Assembly (NCBI RefSeq): GCF_029760895.1
Contig: NZ_CP121679.1
Span: 2,948,501-3,012,500 of the forward strand
Reading direction: 5' to 3'
DNA length: 64,000 nt
From: Ancylobacter sp. WKF20
GTDB lineage: Bacteria > Pseudomonadota > Alphaproteobacteria > Rhizobiales > Xanthobacteraceae
Shown here: positions 41,758-51,303 of the stretch, piece by piece
Numbering within the stretch: the stretch's first letter is position 1
How the letters are laid out: the number at the start of each line of letters is the position of its first letter
The notes under the pieces: generated by a model
Database searches by the model: none
Seen by the model: the letters and a program-made list of their open reading frames with translations, nothing else
What the model was told of the DNA's origin: nothing
Translations under genes and position numbers: made by a program

Positions 41758-44208
41758 ATGTCCGCCTTCCCCACCCAGGCCCGCATCGTCATCATCGGTG
41801 GCGGCATCATCGGCGCCTCCACCGCCTATCACCTCGGCAAGATGGGCTATCGCGACACGGTGCTGGTCGAGAAGCACAAGCTGACCTCCGGCTCCACCTT
41901 CCACGCCGCCGGCCTTGTCGGGCAGCTGCGCTCCAATGCCGGCATCACCCAGCTGCTGGGCGAGAGCGTGAAGCTCTACCGCACGCTGGAGGCCGAGACC
42001 GGCCTTGCCACCGGCTGGAAGATGAATGGCGGCCTGCGCCTCGCCTGCAATGAAGAGCGCTGGACCGAGGTGAAGCGCCAGGCCACCACCGCCCGCTCCT
42101 TCGGGCTGGAAATGCACCTGCTCACCCCGCTGGAGGCGCAGAAGCTCTGGCCGCTGATGGACGTGTCGGATGTCGTCGGCGCCGCCTTCCTGCCGACGGA
42201 CGGGCAGGCAAACCCTTCCGACATCACCGCCTCGCTCGCCAAGGGCGCGCGGATGAACGGCGTCACCATCTGCGAGGATACGCGCGTCACCGGCCTCACC
42301 GTCGAGAAGGGCCGCGTCACCAGTGTGCGCACCGATCGCGGCGACATCGCCTGCGAGATCGTGGTGAACTGCGCCGGGCAATGGGCACGCGAGGTCGGCG
42401 CCATGGCCGGCGTCAATGTCCCCCTCGTCTCGGTGCAGCACCAGTACATGGTGACCGAACGCATCGAGGGCGTGACGCCGGACCTGCCGACCCTGCGCGA
42501 TCCCGACCGGCTGACCTATTACAAGGAAGAGGTCGGCGGCCTCGTCATGGGCGGCTATGAGCCGAACCCGATTCCCTGGGCCGAGGGCGGCATTCCCGAG
42601 GGCTTCAACTTCCAGCTCCTGCCCTCGAACTTCGACCATTTCGAGCCGATCATGGAGCTGGCGCTCGGCCGCGTGCCGGCGCTGGAGACGGCGGGCGTCA
42701 AGGAACTCATCAACGGGCCGGAGAGCTTCACGCCCGACGGCAATTTCATTCTCGGCCAGGCGCCGGAGCTGACCGGCTTCTATGTCGGCGCCGGCTTCAA
42801 TGCCTTCGGCATCGCCTCGGGCGGCGGCGCCGGCAAGGCGCTGGCGGAATGGATCGCCGGCGATGGCCGCCCACCCTACGACCTCTCGCCCGTCGATATT
42901 CTGCGCTTCGGCCGCAACCATCAGGATGTCGCCTGGGTGCGGGCCCGCACACTGGAGGCCTATGGCAAGCACTACACCATCGCCTGGCCGCATGAGGAGC
43001 ACGCCAGCGGGCGCCCGCTGCGCCGCTCCCCGCTCTATGACCGGCTGGCCGCGCAGGGCGCGGTGTTCGGCGAGAAGCTCGGCTGGGAGCGGCCGAACTG
43101 GTTCGCCGCGCCCGGCGACGAGCCACGCGACATCTACACCTATGGACGGCCGAACTGGGCGGACGCGGTGGCGCGCGAGAACCGCGCCGCCCGCGCCTCG
43201 CTCGCCATTCTCGACCAGAGCTCCTTCGCCAAGTTCCTTCTGATCGGCCGCGATGCCGAGGCGGCGCTGTCGATCATCAGCGCGGCCGATGTCGCGGGCC
43301 CGGTCGGCACGGTGACCTACGCGCCCATGCTGAACCGCCGCGGCGGTATCGAATGCGACATCACCGTCGCCCGGCTGTCGCCGACCTCCTACTACCTGAT
43401 CGCCGGCACCGGCGCGGCGACCCATGATTTCGACTGGATCCGCCGCAACATCCCCGAAGAGCTCGACGCCCATCTCATCGACATCACCTCGGCCTATGGC
43501 GTGCTGACGCTGATCGGCCCGAACAGCCGGGCGCTCCTGGAAAAGCTCACCGGCGACGATGTGTCGAACGCCGGCTTCCCCTATGCGTCGCTGCGCGAGA
43601 TCCGCCTCGCCGGCGCGCCGGTGCGGGCGCTGCGCCTCACCTATGCCGGCGAGCTCGGCTATGAGCTGCATATGCCGACCGAATTCACCGCCAGCGTCTA
43701 TGAGGCGCTGATGGCGGCGGGGGCGGAATTCGCCATCACCAATATCGGCTACCGGACGCTGGAAAGCCTGCGGCTGGAAAAGGGCTACTGGGCCTCGGGC
43801 TCGGATGTCGGGCCGGATCATTCCCCGATCGAGGCCGGCCTCGGCTGGGCGGTGAAGCTCGGCTCCGGCCTGCCCTTCATCGGCCGCGAGGCGCTGGAGG
43901 CCAAGGCCGGCCAGCCACTCACCAAGCGCCTCGCCGGCTTCACCGTGGCGGACCCCGCCATCATCCTGCTCGGGCGCGAGACCATCTACCGCGATGGCGT
44001 GCGCATGGGCTGGCTCGCCTCGGCAGGCTTCGGCCCGACGATCGGCCTGCCCATCGGCTATGGCTATGTGCGCCGGCCGGAAGGCGGGCTCGACGACGAT
44101 TTCCTGATGGCGGGGAGCTATGAGCTGGAAGTCGCCGGCGAGCGCGTGCCGGCCAAGCTGCATCTCGCCCCGCTCTACGACCCGGAGAATGCCCGCATTT
44201 TCAGCTGA
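41758..44208 (+). CDS. FAD-dependent dimethylglycine/sarcosine dehydrogenase-like protein (DAO-GcvT fusion)
   Basis: An 816-residue fusion: an FAD-binding DAO domain at 1-380 (IGGGIIGASTAYHLG near residue 12, covalent-FAD histidine in STFHAAGLVGQLR) and a GcvT folate domain at about 430-816 (GELGYELHMPTEF, GYRTLESLRLEKGYW). Enzymes of this type oxidise an N-methyl group and pass formaldehyde to tetrahydrofolate. Dimethylglycine or sarcosine are the usual substrates; given the setting, another N-methyl amino acid such as N-methylglutamate is worth testing. The ATG at 41758 gives the canonical start. Confidence 0.88.
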   Translation: MSAFPTQARIVIIGGGIIGASTAYHLGKMGYRDTVLVEKHKLTSGSTFHAAGLVGQLRSNAGITQLLGESVKLYRTLEAETGLATGWKMNGGLRLACNEERWTEVKRQATTARSFGLEMHLLTPLEAQKLWPLMDVSDVVGAAFLPTDGQANPSDITASLAKGARMNGVTICEDTRVTGLTVEKGRVTSVRTDRGDIACEIVVNCAGQWAREVGAMAGVNVPLVSVQHQYMVTERIEGVTPDLPTLRDPDRLTYYKEEVGGLVMGGYEPNPIPWAEGGIPEGFNFQLLPSNFDHFEPIMELALGRVPALETAGVKELINGPESFTPDGNFILGQAPELTGFYVGAGFNAFGIASGGGAGKALAEWIAGDGRPPYDLSPVDILRFGRNHQDVAWVRARTLEAYGKHYTIAWPHEEHASGRPLRRSPLYDRLAAQGAVFGEKLGWERPNWFAAPGDEPRDIYTYGRPNWADAVARENRAARASLAILDQSSFAKFLLIGRDAEAALSIISAADVAGPVGTVTYAPMLNRRGGIECDITVARLSPTSYYLIAGTGAATHDFDWIRRNIPEELDAHLIDITSAYGVLTLIGPNSRALLEKLTGDDVSNAGFPYASLREIRLAGAPVRALRLTYAGELGYELHMPTEFTASVYEALMAAGAEFAITNIGYRTLESLRLEKGYWASGSDVGPDHSPIEAGLGWAVKLGSGLPFIGREALEAKAGQPLTKRLAGFTVADPAIILLGRETIYRDGVRMGWLASAGFGPTIGLPIGYGYVRRPEGGLDDDFLMAGSYELEVAGERVPAKLHLAPLYDPENARIFS

Positions 44209-44224
44209 GAGAACGAATGGTTGT

Positions 44225-44335
44225 CCTCTCCCCCTTGGGGAGAGGTGGCCCGCGAAGCGGGTCGGTGAGGGGCTAGCAGGTTGCGAAGCGTTGAGCCCCC
44301 CTCACCCCACCCCTCTCCCCACCGGGGAGAGGGAG
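44225..44335. repeat. CTCTCCCC/GGGGAGAG inverted repeat
   Basis: Two hairpin units, CTCTCCCCCTTGGGGAGAG and CTCTCCCCACCGGGGAGAG, flank a spacer with GTGAGGGG/CCCCTCAC arms. A common intergenic repeat of Hyphomicrobiales, possibly acting as a transcript end between the dehydrogenase and the kinase-like gene. Confidence 0.7.
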
Positions 44336-44436
44336 AGGCCACGCCCCCGCGAGCAAGCATTGCGGACACATCGGCACGCCGATTGCCTCGCCTGGCGCCA
44401 GCACGCATCCTTTCTCGCCCACCGGATAGCCCGCCC

Positions 44437-45312
44437 ATGACCACCGCCGCCGACCGCATCCGCGCCCTGCCGATCTGGCGCTCCCGCGTCGAGCCGCAAC
44501 CGCTCGGCGGGGGCATCACCAACACCAATTTCGTGGTGGAGGATGAGGGAGCAAAATTCGTCGTGCGGCTCGGCGACGACATTCCCCGCCACAATGTCAT
44601 GCGCTTCAACGAGCTCGCCGCCGCCCGCGCGGCGGAGGCGGCGGGCATCTCCCCTCGCCTGCGCCATGCCGAGCCGGGGCTGCTGGTCATCGACTTCATC
44701 GAAGGCCGCACCTATGGCGAGGCCGATGTGCGGGCCAACCTGCCGCGCGTGGTCGAGCTGGTGCGCCGGGCGCATGTCGAGGTCACCCGCCACCTGCGCG
44801 GGCCGGCACTCGCCTTCTGGACCTTCCATGTGCTGCGCTCCTATCTCCACGCGCTGCGCGACGGTGACCACCGGCTGAAGCACGACCTGCCCAGCTATGC
44901 GGCGCTGGCCGCGCGGGTGGAGGCGCTGGTCGGGCCGAGCGAGATCGTGTTCGGCCATAACGACCTGTTGCCGGCCAATTTCATCGACGACGGCGCGCGG
45001 CTCTGGCTGATCGACTGGGACTATGGCGGCTTCAACACGCCGCTGTTCGACCTCGGCGGCCTCGCCTCGAACAATGGCTTCGACGCCGCCCAGCGGGCGG
45101 AAATGCTCGGTCTCTATTACGACCGCGCGCCGGATGATCCGCTGATCCTGAAATTGCAGGCCATGCTGGTCGCCTCGCTGCTGCGCGAGGCGCTCTGGAG
45201 CATGGTCTCGGAGATGCACTCGACCATTGATTTCGACTACCGCGCCTATACGGCCGAAAACCTCGCCCGCCTCGCCGCCGCCGTCGCCGAACTGCAGGCA
45301 CTGGGAGGCTAG
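44437..45312 (+). CDS. Choline/ethanolamine kinase-like phosphotransferase (APH fold)
   Basis: A 291-residue protein kinase-like fold: GGITNTNFVVE (nucleotide loop) near residue 25, catalytic loop FGHNDLLPANFI near residue 170 and metal-binding LIDWDYGG. This is the bacterial choline kinase/aminoglycoside phosphotransferase pattern. Neighbouring amine genes make an amino-alcohol or methylated amine substrate plausible, but it is not defined by sequence. It follows the FAD-GcvT dehydrogenase on the same strand after a 228-base repeat-filled gap. Confidence 0.82.
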   Translation: MTTAADRIRALPIWRSRVEPQPLGGGITNTNFVVEDEGAKFVVRLGDDIPRHNVMRFNELAAARAAEAAGISPRLRHAEPGLLVIDFIEGRTYGEADVRANLPRVVELVRRAHVEVTRHLRGPALAFWTFHVLRSYLHALRDGDHRLKHDLPSYAALAARVEALVGPSEIVFGHNDLLPANFIDDGARLWLIDWDYGGFNTPLFDLGGLASNNGFDAAQRAEMLGLYYDRAPDDPLILKLQAMLVASLLREALWSMVSEMHSTIDFDYRAYTAENLARLAAAVAELQALGG

Positions 45313-46682
45313 TCCCTCAGCCCCCGCGCGAGCGCCGCGAAGACGCGCTCGTCCAGCGTCTGCGCCACGTTGAAGCGCAGGAAGCCGCTCGCGGTCTGGC
45401 CCCGGCTGAACGCATTGCCGGGCGCGAGCACCACGCCTTCCTTGAGGCAGGCGCGGGCAAGGCTCGCCGCGTCGCGCCCCTCCGGCAGCCGGCACCAGAG
45501 GAACATGCCGGCGCGCGGCACGAGCCAGGGCGTGATGCCGAGCGGTTCCAGCCTGTCGATGGTCCGCGCCATCGCGACGGCGAGCCGGGCGCGCACGCTC
45601 TCCATATGCTTGCGGTAGCCGCCATCGGTGAGGGCGGCGAGCAGGATTTCCGAGGCCAGCCGTCCGCCGCCGAAGCTGGTGGCGATCTTCAGATCCGCCA
45701 GCGCGTCGATGAAATCCGGCCGCGCGGCGATGTAGCCGCAGCGCACCGAGGCCGAGAGCGTCTTGGAAAAGCTGCCGATGTGGATCACCCGCGCGAGGCC
45801 ATCAAAGGCGGCGAGGCGCGGCGCCGGCGTCGGCTCGAAATCGGCGAAGATGTCGTCCTCGACGATGAGGAGGTCCGCCCGCTCGGCAAGCTTCAGCACC
45901 CGGTGCGCGACGACGGGGGAGAGCACGGCGCCGGTCGGGTTGTGGATCGCCGAATTGGTGATGTAGAGGCGCGGCGCATGGGTGGCGAGCGCCTGCTCGA
46001 ACGCCTCCACATCCGGCCCCGTAGGCGTGTAGGGCACGCCCACCACGTTCACCCGATGCGCCGCCAGCAGCGCGTGGAAGTTGAAATAGCAGGGATCGTC
46101 CACCAGCACCGTGGCGCCCGGCTCCAGCAGAAGCCGGCCGATCAGGTCGATGGCCTGCGTGCCGGACTCGGTGAGCAGGATCTGCTCCGGCCCCGCCTCG
46201 ATGCCACTGACCGCCAGCCGGCGGGCCAGCACCTCGCGCAGCGCCAATAGGCCGAGCGGCGTGGCGTAGTCGGTCAGCGTCGCCGCCTGCGCGCGGGCAA
46301 GGCTCCGCAAGGCGCGCCGCAGCCCGGCCTCATGCATCCACGACGCCGGCAGCCAGCCGCAGCCGGGCTTGAGCACCTCCTCGCCAGCCTCCAGCGACTG
46401 GCGGGAAATCCAGAGCGGATCGACCTCGCGCTCGCGCGGCGGGCCGGGTATCGCCAGCATCGCGGGGGCCGCCACGCCCGTCACATAAAAGCCCGAGCCG
46501 GGCCGCGCCTGAATGACGCCTTCGGCGGCGAGCCGCTCATAGGCTTCGACCACCGTGGACACGGAGACCTTCATCGCCCGTGCCTGCGCCCGCACCGAGG
46601 GGAGCTTCGCCCCGGCGGCAAGGCCGCGCGGCCCGATCCGCCCGCGCAAAGCCGCCATCACCGCCTCGATCCGCGTCGCCAT
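45309..46682 (-). CDS. MocR-type regulator (GntR HTH fused to aminotransferase-like domain)
   Basis: A 457-residue MocR protein. The winged helix at 1-70 (LPSVRAQARAMKVSVSTVVEAYERLAAEGVI) is fused to a fold-type I aminotransferase domain with NPTGAVLSP and the PLP-lysine segment SFSKTLSASVRCGYIA. Such proteins use PLP-bound amines as signals. It is divergent from the EamA exporter and a perfect palindrome lies between them. The ATG at 46682 gives the HTH start; the frame is open upstream but crosses the operator. Confidence 0.92.
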   Translation of the reverse strand: MATRIEAVMAALRGRIGPRGLAAGAKLPSVRAQARAMKVSVSTVVEAYERLAAEGVIQARPGSGFYVTGVAAPAMLAIPGPPREREVDPLWISRQSLEAGEEVLKPGCGWLPASWMHEAGLRRALRSLARAQAATLTDYATPLGLLALREVLARRLAVSGIEAGPEQILLTESGTQAIDLIGRLLLEPGATVLVDDPCYFNFHALLAAHRVNVVGVPYTPTGPDVEAFEQALATHAPRLYITNSAIHNPTGAVLSPVVAHRVLKLAERADLLIVEDDIFADFEPTPAPRLAAFDGLARVIHIGSFSKTLSASVRCGYIAARPDFIDALADLKIATSFGGGRLASEILLAALTDGGYRKHMESVRARLAVAMARTIDRLEPLGITPWLVPRAGMFLWCRLPEGRDAASLARACLKEGVVLAPGNAFSRGQTASGFLRFNVAQTLDERVFAALARGLRD

Positions 46683-46703
46683 CCGTACCGCCTTCAACAC
46701 CCA

Positions 46704-46723
46704 TACAGTTCTTGCCAACTGTA
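46704..46723. promoter_or_regulatory. Palindromic operator of the MocR-EamA pair
   Basis: TACAGTT-CTTGCC-AACTGTA, a perfect 7-bp inverted repeat with a six-base spacer, lies 22 bases before the MocR ATG and 62 bases before the exporter start. Position and form suit autoregulation and control of the divergent exporter. Confidence 0.75.
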
Positions 46724-46784
46724 CGGGACCGTCTCTGGAGCGTCCACGCCGCGCGGCGCATGACGCTCCGAGGCCAGGGAGCGA

Positions 46785-47711
46785 ATGATGACCGTGAGCG
46801 CAAGCGTCGGGACGAGGGACAAGACGGGCGGCTGGATCAGCGGCTTCACCGGCATGGTGATCTTCTCCGGCTCGCTGCCGGCGACGCGCGCCGCCGTGCT
46901 CGCCTTCGATCCCGTCTTCCTCACCACCGCGCGGGCGAGCATCGCCGGGCTGCTCGGGCTGGCGCTGCTGATCCTGCTGCGCGAGCGCCGGCCGGCGCGG
47001 GCGGATATCGTGCCGCTGCTGGTCGTCGCGCTCGGCGTGGTCGTCGGCTTCCCGCTGCTCACCGCGCTGGCGCTGCAGCACATCACCTCCGCCCATTCCG
47101 TCGTCTTCATCGGCCTGCTGCCGCTCTCCACCGCTTTGTTCGGCGTGCTGCGCGGGGGCGAGCGGCCGCGCCCGGCCTTCTGGGTATTCTCGCTCTTCGG
47201 CAGCGCGCTGGTGGTCGGCTTCGCCCTGCGCGAGGGCGTTGGCGCCGCGCCGCTGGGGGATGCGCTGATGCTGGCGGCGATCATTGTCTGCGGTCTCGGC
47301 TATGCGGAAGGCGCCCGCCTCTCGCGCCGACTCGGCGGCTGGCAGGTCATTTCCTGGGCGCTGGTCCTGTCGCTACCGCTGATGCTGGTGCTGACCGCGC
47401 TGATGTGGCCGGCCTCGTTCGCGCAGGTGCCGGTGAGCGCCTGGGCGGGGCTCGCTTATGTTTCGCTGTTTTCCATGCTGATCGGCTTCATCTTCTGGTA
47501 TCGCGGCCTCGCGCGCGGCGGCATCGCCGCGGTCGGCCAGTTGCAGCTGCTCCAGCCCTTCTTTGGCCTTGCTCTGGCCGGGCTGCTGCTCGGCGAGGCG
47601 GTGAACGCCACCATGCTGGCGGTGACGCTCGGCATCGTCGCCTGCGTCGCCGGCGCCCGGCGCTTCGCCGGCTCCGCCACGCCGCGCGCCGCGCCCGTTC
47701 CGGCGCGTTGA
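46785..47711 (+). CDS. EamA/DMT-superfamily transporter
   Basis: A 308-residue membrane protein with about ten helices in two EamA repeats (FTGMVIFSGSLPATRAAV early, LGDALMLAAIIVCGLGYAEGARLSRR in the second half). It probably exports an amino acid or related metabolite. Being divergent from MocR suggests its substrate is linked to the amine or amino acid sensed by that regulator. The next codon is also Met, giving an alternative start one residue in. Confidence 0.88.
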   Translation: MMTVSASVGTRDKTGGWISGFTGMVIFSGSLPATRAAVLAFDPVFLTTARASIAGLLGLALLILLRERRPARADIVPLLVVALGVVVGFPLLTALALQHITSAHSVVFIGLLPLSTALFGVLRGGERPRPAFWVFSLFGSALVVGFALREGVGAAPLGDALMLAAIIVCGLGYAEGARLSRRLGGWQVISWALVLSLPLMLVLTALMWPASFAQVPVSAWAGLAYVSLFSMLIGFIFWYRGLARGGIAAVGQLQLLQPFFGLALAGLLLGEAVNATMLAVTLGIVACVAGARRFAGSATPRAAPVPAR

Positions 47712-47987
47712 AGTGTTCGGCTGGAAGTCGTGCGAGTGAGCGCGTCTGCTATCCAGGGTGGTGCAGCCGCGCAACACTCGACGGCTTCTTGGTGGGTAGG
47801 GTTCCCCAGGGAAGTTTTCCCCTCTTGATGCCTGCGGGCATATTGGTACCGTTCAAATCTTGCTGGATGTTACGGCAAGAGGACTCTTCCTCTAGGGCAC
47901 TGGGGTGCTCTGGCGGCAGGGCGGGTTGGCCGGCCACGCCGGTCTAGGTACTCACCTGCCAGAAAAAGGCGGGGAGCGGGGGGTGCA

Positions 47988-50900
47988 ATGTCCAAGTTCG
48001 ATTTCCGGAGGACGCTGTTCGCGTCCACCGCGCTGATTGCTTGCTCTCTGTCGAGCGCAGCTGCTTTCGCCAATGGCTATGACACTCTGTACGTCAGCGC
48101 CCCCCCACCGGGCCTGAGCGAGACGCTCAGCGCGACGGAAACCTTCTATGCTGCCTATATCGGTATCGCCGATGGCGAGAGCGGCACGCTGACCATCGCT
48201 CCGGGCGTGACGATGACGACGCTCGGCCTCGTCGGCTTCATCTCCGATCCCTATGGCGGCATCATCGGCCAGGACCAGGGCTCGACCGGCACGGTCATCA
48301 TCAGCGGCACGGGCTCCACCTGGACCGACGAGAGCGACTACGTCATCGTCGGCCAGTCGGGCACCGGCACGCTGCAACTCTCAAGCGGCGGGACGTTGAA
48401 TACCAACAACGTCACGATCGGTGAGTACGAGACCGGCAATGGTACCGTCACGATAGACGGCGTGGGCACCACCTGGGACAATCTGTACACGACGAATATC
48501 GGCCCACGCGGTACGGGCAGCGTCACCGTTTCCGGCGGAGCTGTTGTCACCAATGGCGAGACCCTGAATATCGGCGGGCGTGGCTTTCTATCCCGGGCAC
48601 CGGCACCGCTGTCGGGCACGGGCTCACTGACCGTCACCGGCACCGGCACGACCTGGTACAATACGGGCGGCGTCAATGTGGGGCGCGGCGATGAGTCGAC
48701 CGGCTCCCTCACCGTCGAGAACGGCGCCAGTTTCCAGACCTATGACGGCAGCATCTATGCCGGCCTTGGCGCGACGATCACCGTCACCGGGCCGGGCACC
48801 ACCATGCTGCTCGGCACCCGCAACACGACGCCTCCGGTGGACTGGGACGCGGCCGCCGGCTATTTCAGCCCGGATGACGGCGCGACCTCGGTCATCAGCA
48901 ATGGCGCCACGCTGAACGCCGACGCGACCTATATCGGTGGCGCGGGCACGGCGGCGGTCACCACCCTCACCGTCACCGGCGCCGGCACGACGTGGCACAA
49001 CTGGCTGAACATCTATGTCGGCGGCACCGGCAATGGCGATGGCGGTTATGGCGCGGCGACCGTGTCGGACGGCGCCGTGGCCACCGCCTATACGGCTGGC
49101 GTTGGCGTGGATGCCGGCTCAGTCGGCACGCTGCTGCTGACGGGCCAGGGGACGCTGTTCCAAGTGCTCTCCCGCGACGGATTCTCCGGCAATTTCCGGG
49201 TCGGCTATGAGGGCAACGGCACCGTCACCGTTCAGAACGGCGCGACGCTGACCGCGGCGAATCTGGTGCATATCGCCAATGAGGTCGGCTCCGTCGGCGT
49301 GCTCAATATCGGCGCCGCCGAAGGCGAGGCGCCGGTCGCGCCGGGCACGGTGCTCGGCACCAATGGCGTGTTCTTCGGCAGTGGCGACGCCACGCTGGTG
49401 TTTAACCACACCAGCACTGGCCTTACCTTCAACAATGAACTGTCCGGCACGGGCGGCGCGATCCGCCACCTCGCCGGCGTCACCAATTTCACCGTCGATT
49501 CCCCGGACTTCGAGGGCACGCTGGATGTGATCGGCGGCACGGTGAAGCTGAACGCATCCATCCCGGATCTCGCCGTCACGGTCGGCGCCGGCGGTACGCT
49601 GGGCGGCAACACCACGATCGCCTCCCTCTCCGTCGAGGCGGGCGGCACGGTGACGCCGGGCAACTCCATCGGCACCCTGGTCGTCACCGGCGACGTGACT
49701 TTCGCGCCGGGCTCGATCTATGTCGTGGAGCTGGACGGCGCCGGCAATAGCGACCTCATCACCGCCTCCGGCCAGGCCTTCCTGAACGGGGCGACGGTGA
49801 ACCTCGTCGCGCTGGACCCGCAGGCGAGCTACAAGTCCGCGCAGGTCTACACCATCGTCGCCGCGACCGGCGGCGTGGTCGGGGCCTTCGGCGCGGTGAC
49901 CACGGATTCGCTGTTCCTGACGGTGGACGTGAACGACCTCGCCAACGGCATCAATGTGGTGATCTCGGCCTCCGACAACGCCTTCACCAGCGTCGCGGTG
50001 ACGCCGAACCAGATCGCCACTTCGGCGGCGCTGGGTACGCTGCCGCAGACGGGGGCGTCGCTCGCGCTGTACAACTCGGTGCTGTTCCTCACCTCGGCCA
50101 GCGAGGCGCAGTGGGCCTATGACCAGCTCTCCGGCGAGGTGCATGCCTCGACGCAGAGCCTGTTCATGGAACAGTCCTCGCTCATTCGCGGCGCGCTGAA
50201 TGATCGCCTGCGGGCGGCGCAGGGCGGCGTCGGGGCGTCGGCTGGCACGGTGGTCAATGTGGTCGAGACGTCCTCGGGGGCGCTAGCCTATGCCGCGCCC
50301 TCGCCCGTCAAGGTGGCGGCGGATCTCAGCATCCCCGTGAAGGCGGCGCCCGCCGTCGCGCCGGTGGAACGCTTCGCTTTGTGGTCGACCGCCTTCGGCA
50401 ATTGGGGCGACATGGACGGCAACTCGAATGCCGCCGGCGTCTCCGATTCCACCGGCGGCTTCCTGATCGGCGCCGATACGCTGGTCGGCGACGGCTGGCG
50501 CCTCGGCGTGGCCGGTGGCTACAGCTACACCGATTTCTCGATCTCGGGCCGCAACTCCTCCGGCTCGAGCGACAACTGGCATATCGGCCTTTACGGCGGC
50601 AACGAATGGGGCCCGCTCGCGCTGCGCACCGGCCTAGCCTATACGTGGCAGGACATCTCGACCAACCGTAGCGTCGCCTTCACCGGCTACACGGACAGCC
50701 TGTCGGCCGATTATGACGCCGGCACGGTGCAGGCCTTCGGCGAACTCGGCTACCGCATCGACGCGGCCGGCATCGCCTTCGAGCCCTTCGCCAACCTCTC
50801 CTATGTCAGCCTGCACCAGGACGGCTACAGGGAAGAGGGCGGCGCGGCGGCCTTGACGGGCGATTCCCAGACCATGGACACGACCTTCACCACGCTGGGC

Positions 50901-51191
50901 GTGCGCCTTGCCAAGGAGATCGCCTTCGGCTCGACGGCGGCGACGCTGCGCGGCGCGCTGGGCTGGCGCCATGCCTTCGGCGACATCGACCCGACGGTGA
51001 CGCAGGCCTTTGCGGGCTCGGACGCCTTCACCGTCACCGGCGCGCCGATCGCCGAGGACGCGGCGGTGGTCGAGGCCGGGCTCGACGTGCTGATCAGCGC
51101 CACCGCCACGCTGGGCATCGCCTATACCGGCCAGTATGGCGACGGGGTCAGCGAGAACGGTTTCAATGCGCGGCTGAGCGTCAGGTTCTGA
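47988..51191 (+). CDS. Autotransporter outer-membrane adhesin-like protein (type V secretion)
   Basis: A 1067-residue protein: signal peptide 1-28 (STALIACSLSSAAAFA); a Gly/Thr/Asn-rich passenger of about 29-780 made of beta-solenoid repeats such as GTGTTWYN, GTGSLTV and NGAxxxxxxxxIG; and a C-terminal autotransporter barrel of about 790-1067 (FALWSTAFGNWGDMDGNS... GFNARLSVRF) ending in Phe, as outer membrane proteins do. It lacks visible protease motifs, so adhesion or biofilm formation is more likely than proteolysis. The 276-base upstream gap is less GC-rich than the gene and probably holds its promoter. Confidence 0.9.
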   Translation: MSKFDFRRTLFASTALIACSLSSAAAFANGYDTLYVSAPPPGLSETLSATETFYAAYIGIADGESGTLTIAPGVTMTTLGLVGFISDPYGGIIGQDQGSTGTVIISGTGSTWTDESDYVIVGQSGTGTLQLSSGGTLNTNNVTIGEYETGNGTVTIDGVGTTWDNLYTTNIGPRGTGSVTVSGGAVVTNGETLNIGGRGFLSRAPAPLSGTGSLTVTGTGTTWYNTGGVNVGRGDESTGSLTVENGASFQTYDGSIYAGLGATITVTGPGTTMLLGTRNTTPPVDWDAAAGYFSPDDGATSVISNGATLNADATYIGGAGTAAVTTLTVTGAGTTWHNWLNIYVGGTGNGDGGYGAATVSDGAVATAYTAGVGVDAGSVGTLLLTGQGTLFQVLSRDGFSGNFRVGYEGNGTVTVQNGATLTAANLVHIANEVGSVGVLNIGAAEGEAPVAPGTVLGTNGVFFGSGDATLVFNHTSTGLTFNNELSGTGGAIRHLAGVTNFTVDSPDFEGTLDVIGGTVKLNASIPDLAVTVGAGGTLGGNTTIASLSVEAGGTVTPGNSIGTLVVTGDVTFAPGSIYVVELDGAGNSDLITASGQAFLNGATVNLVALDPQASYKSAQVYTIVAATGGVVGAFGAVTTDSLFLTVDVNDLANGINVVISASDNAFTSVAVTPNQIATSAALGTLPQTGASLALYNSVLFLTSASEAQWAYDQLSGEVHASTQSLFMEQSSLIRGALNDRLRAAQGGVGASAGTVVNVVETSSGALAYAAPSPVKVAADLSIPVKAAPAVAPVERFALWSTAFGNWGDMDGNSNAAGVSDSTGGFLIGADTLVGDGWRLGVAGGYSYTDFSISGRNSSGSSDNWHIGLYGGNEWGPLALRTGLAYTWQDISTNRSVAFTGYTDSLSADYDAGTVQAFGELGYRIDAAGIAFEPFANLSYVSLHQDGYREEGGAAALTGDSQTMDTTFTTLGVRLAKEIAFGSTAATLRGALGWRHAFGDIDPTVTQAFAGSDAFTVTGAPIAEDAAVVEAGLDVLISATATLGIAYTGQYGDGVSENGFNARLSVRF

Positions 51192-51248
51192 GCATACGGT
51201 TCTGAGGCGGGGGAAGACGTCGCCCTCCCCTCACCAACCCTGCAAACG

Positions 51249-51286
51249 AAAACCGCCCCGCATCGCTGCGGGGCGGTTTGTTTTTG
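51249..51286. terminator. Bidirectional terminator between autotransporter and chemoreceptor 1
   Basis: AAACCGCCCCGC, loop ATCGCT, GCGGGGCGGTTT, with T-runs on both strands, between two converging genes. The identical hairpin recurs at 53159-53192. Confidence 0.92.
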
Positions 51287-51303
51287 GGTGACGCGCGAAG
51301 CGA

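Noticed and set aside
41671..44163. Minus-strand open frame of 830 codons opposite the FAD-GcvT dehydrogenase
   Set aside because: Complement of a conserved enzyme with FAD and folate motifs; the antisense product has no recognisable features.
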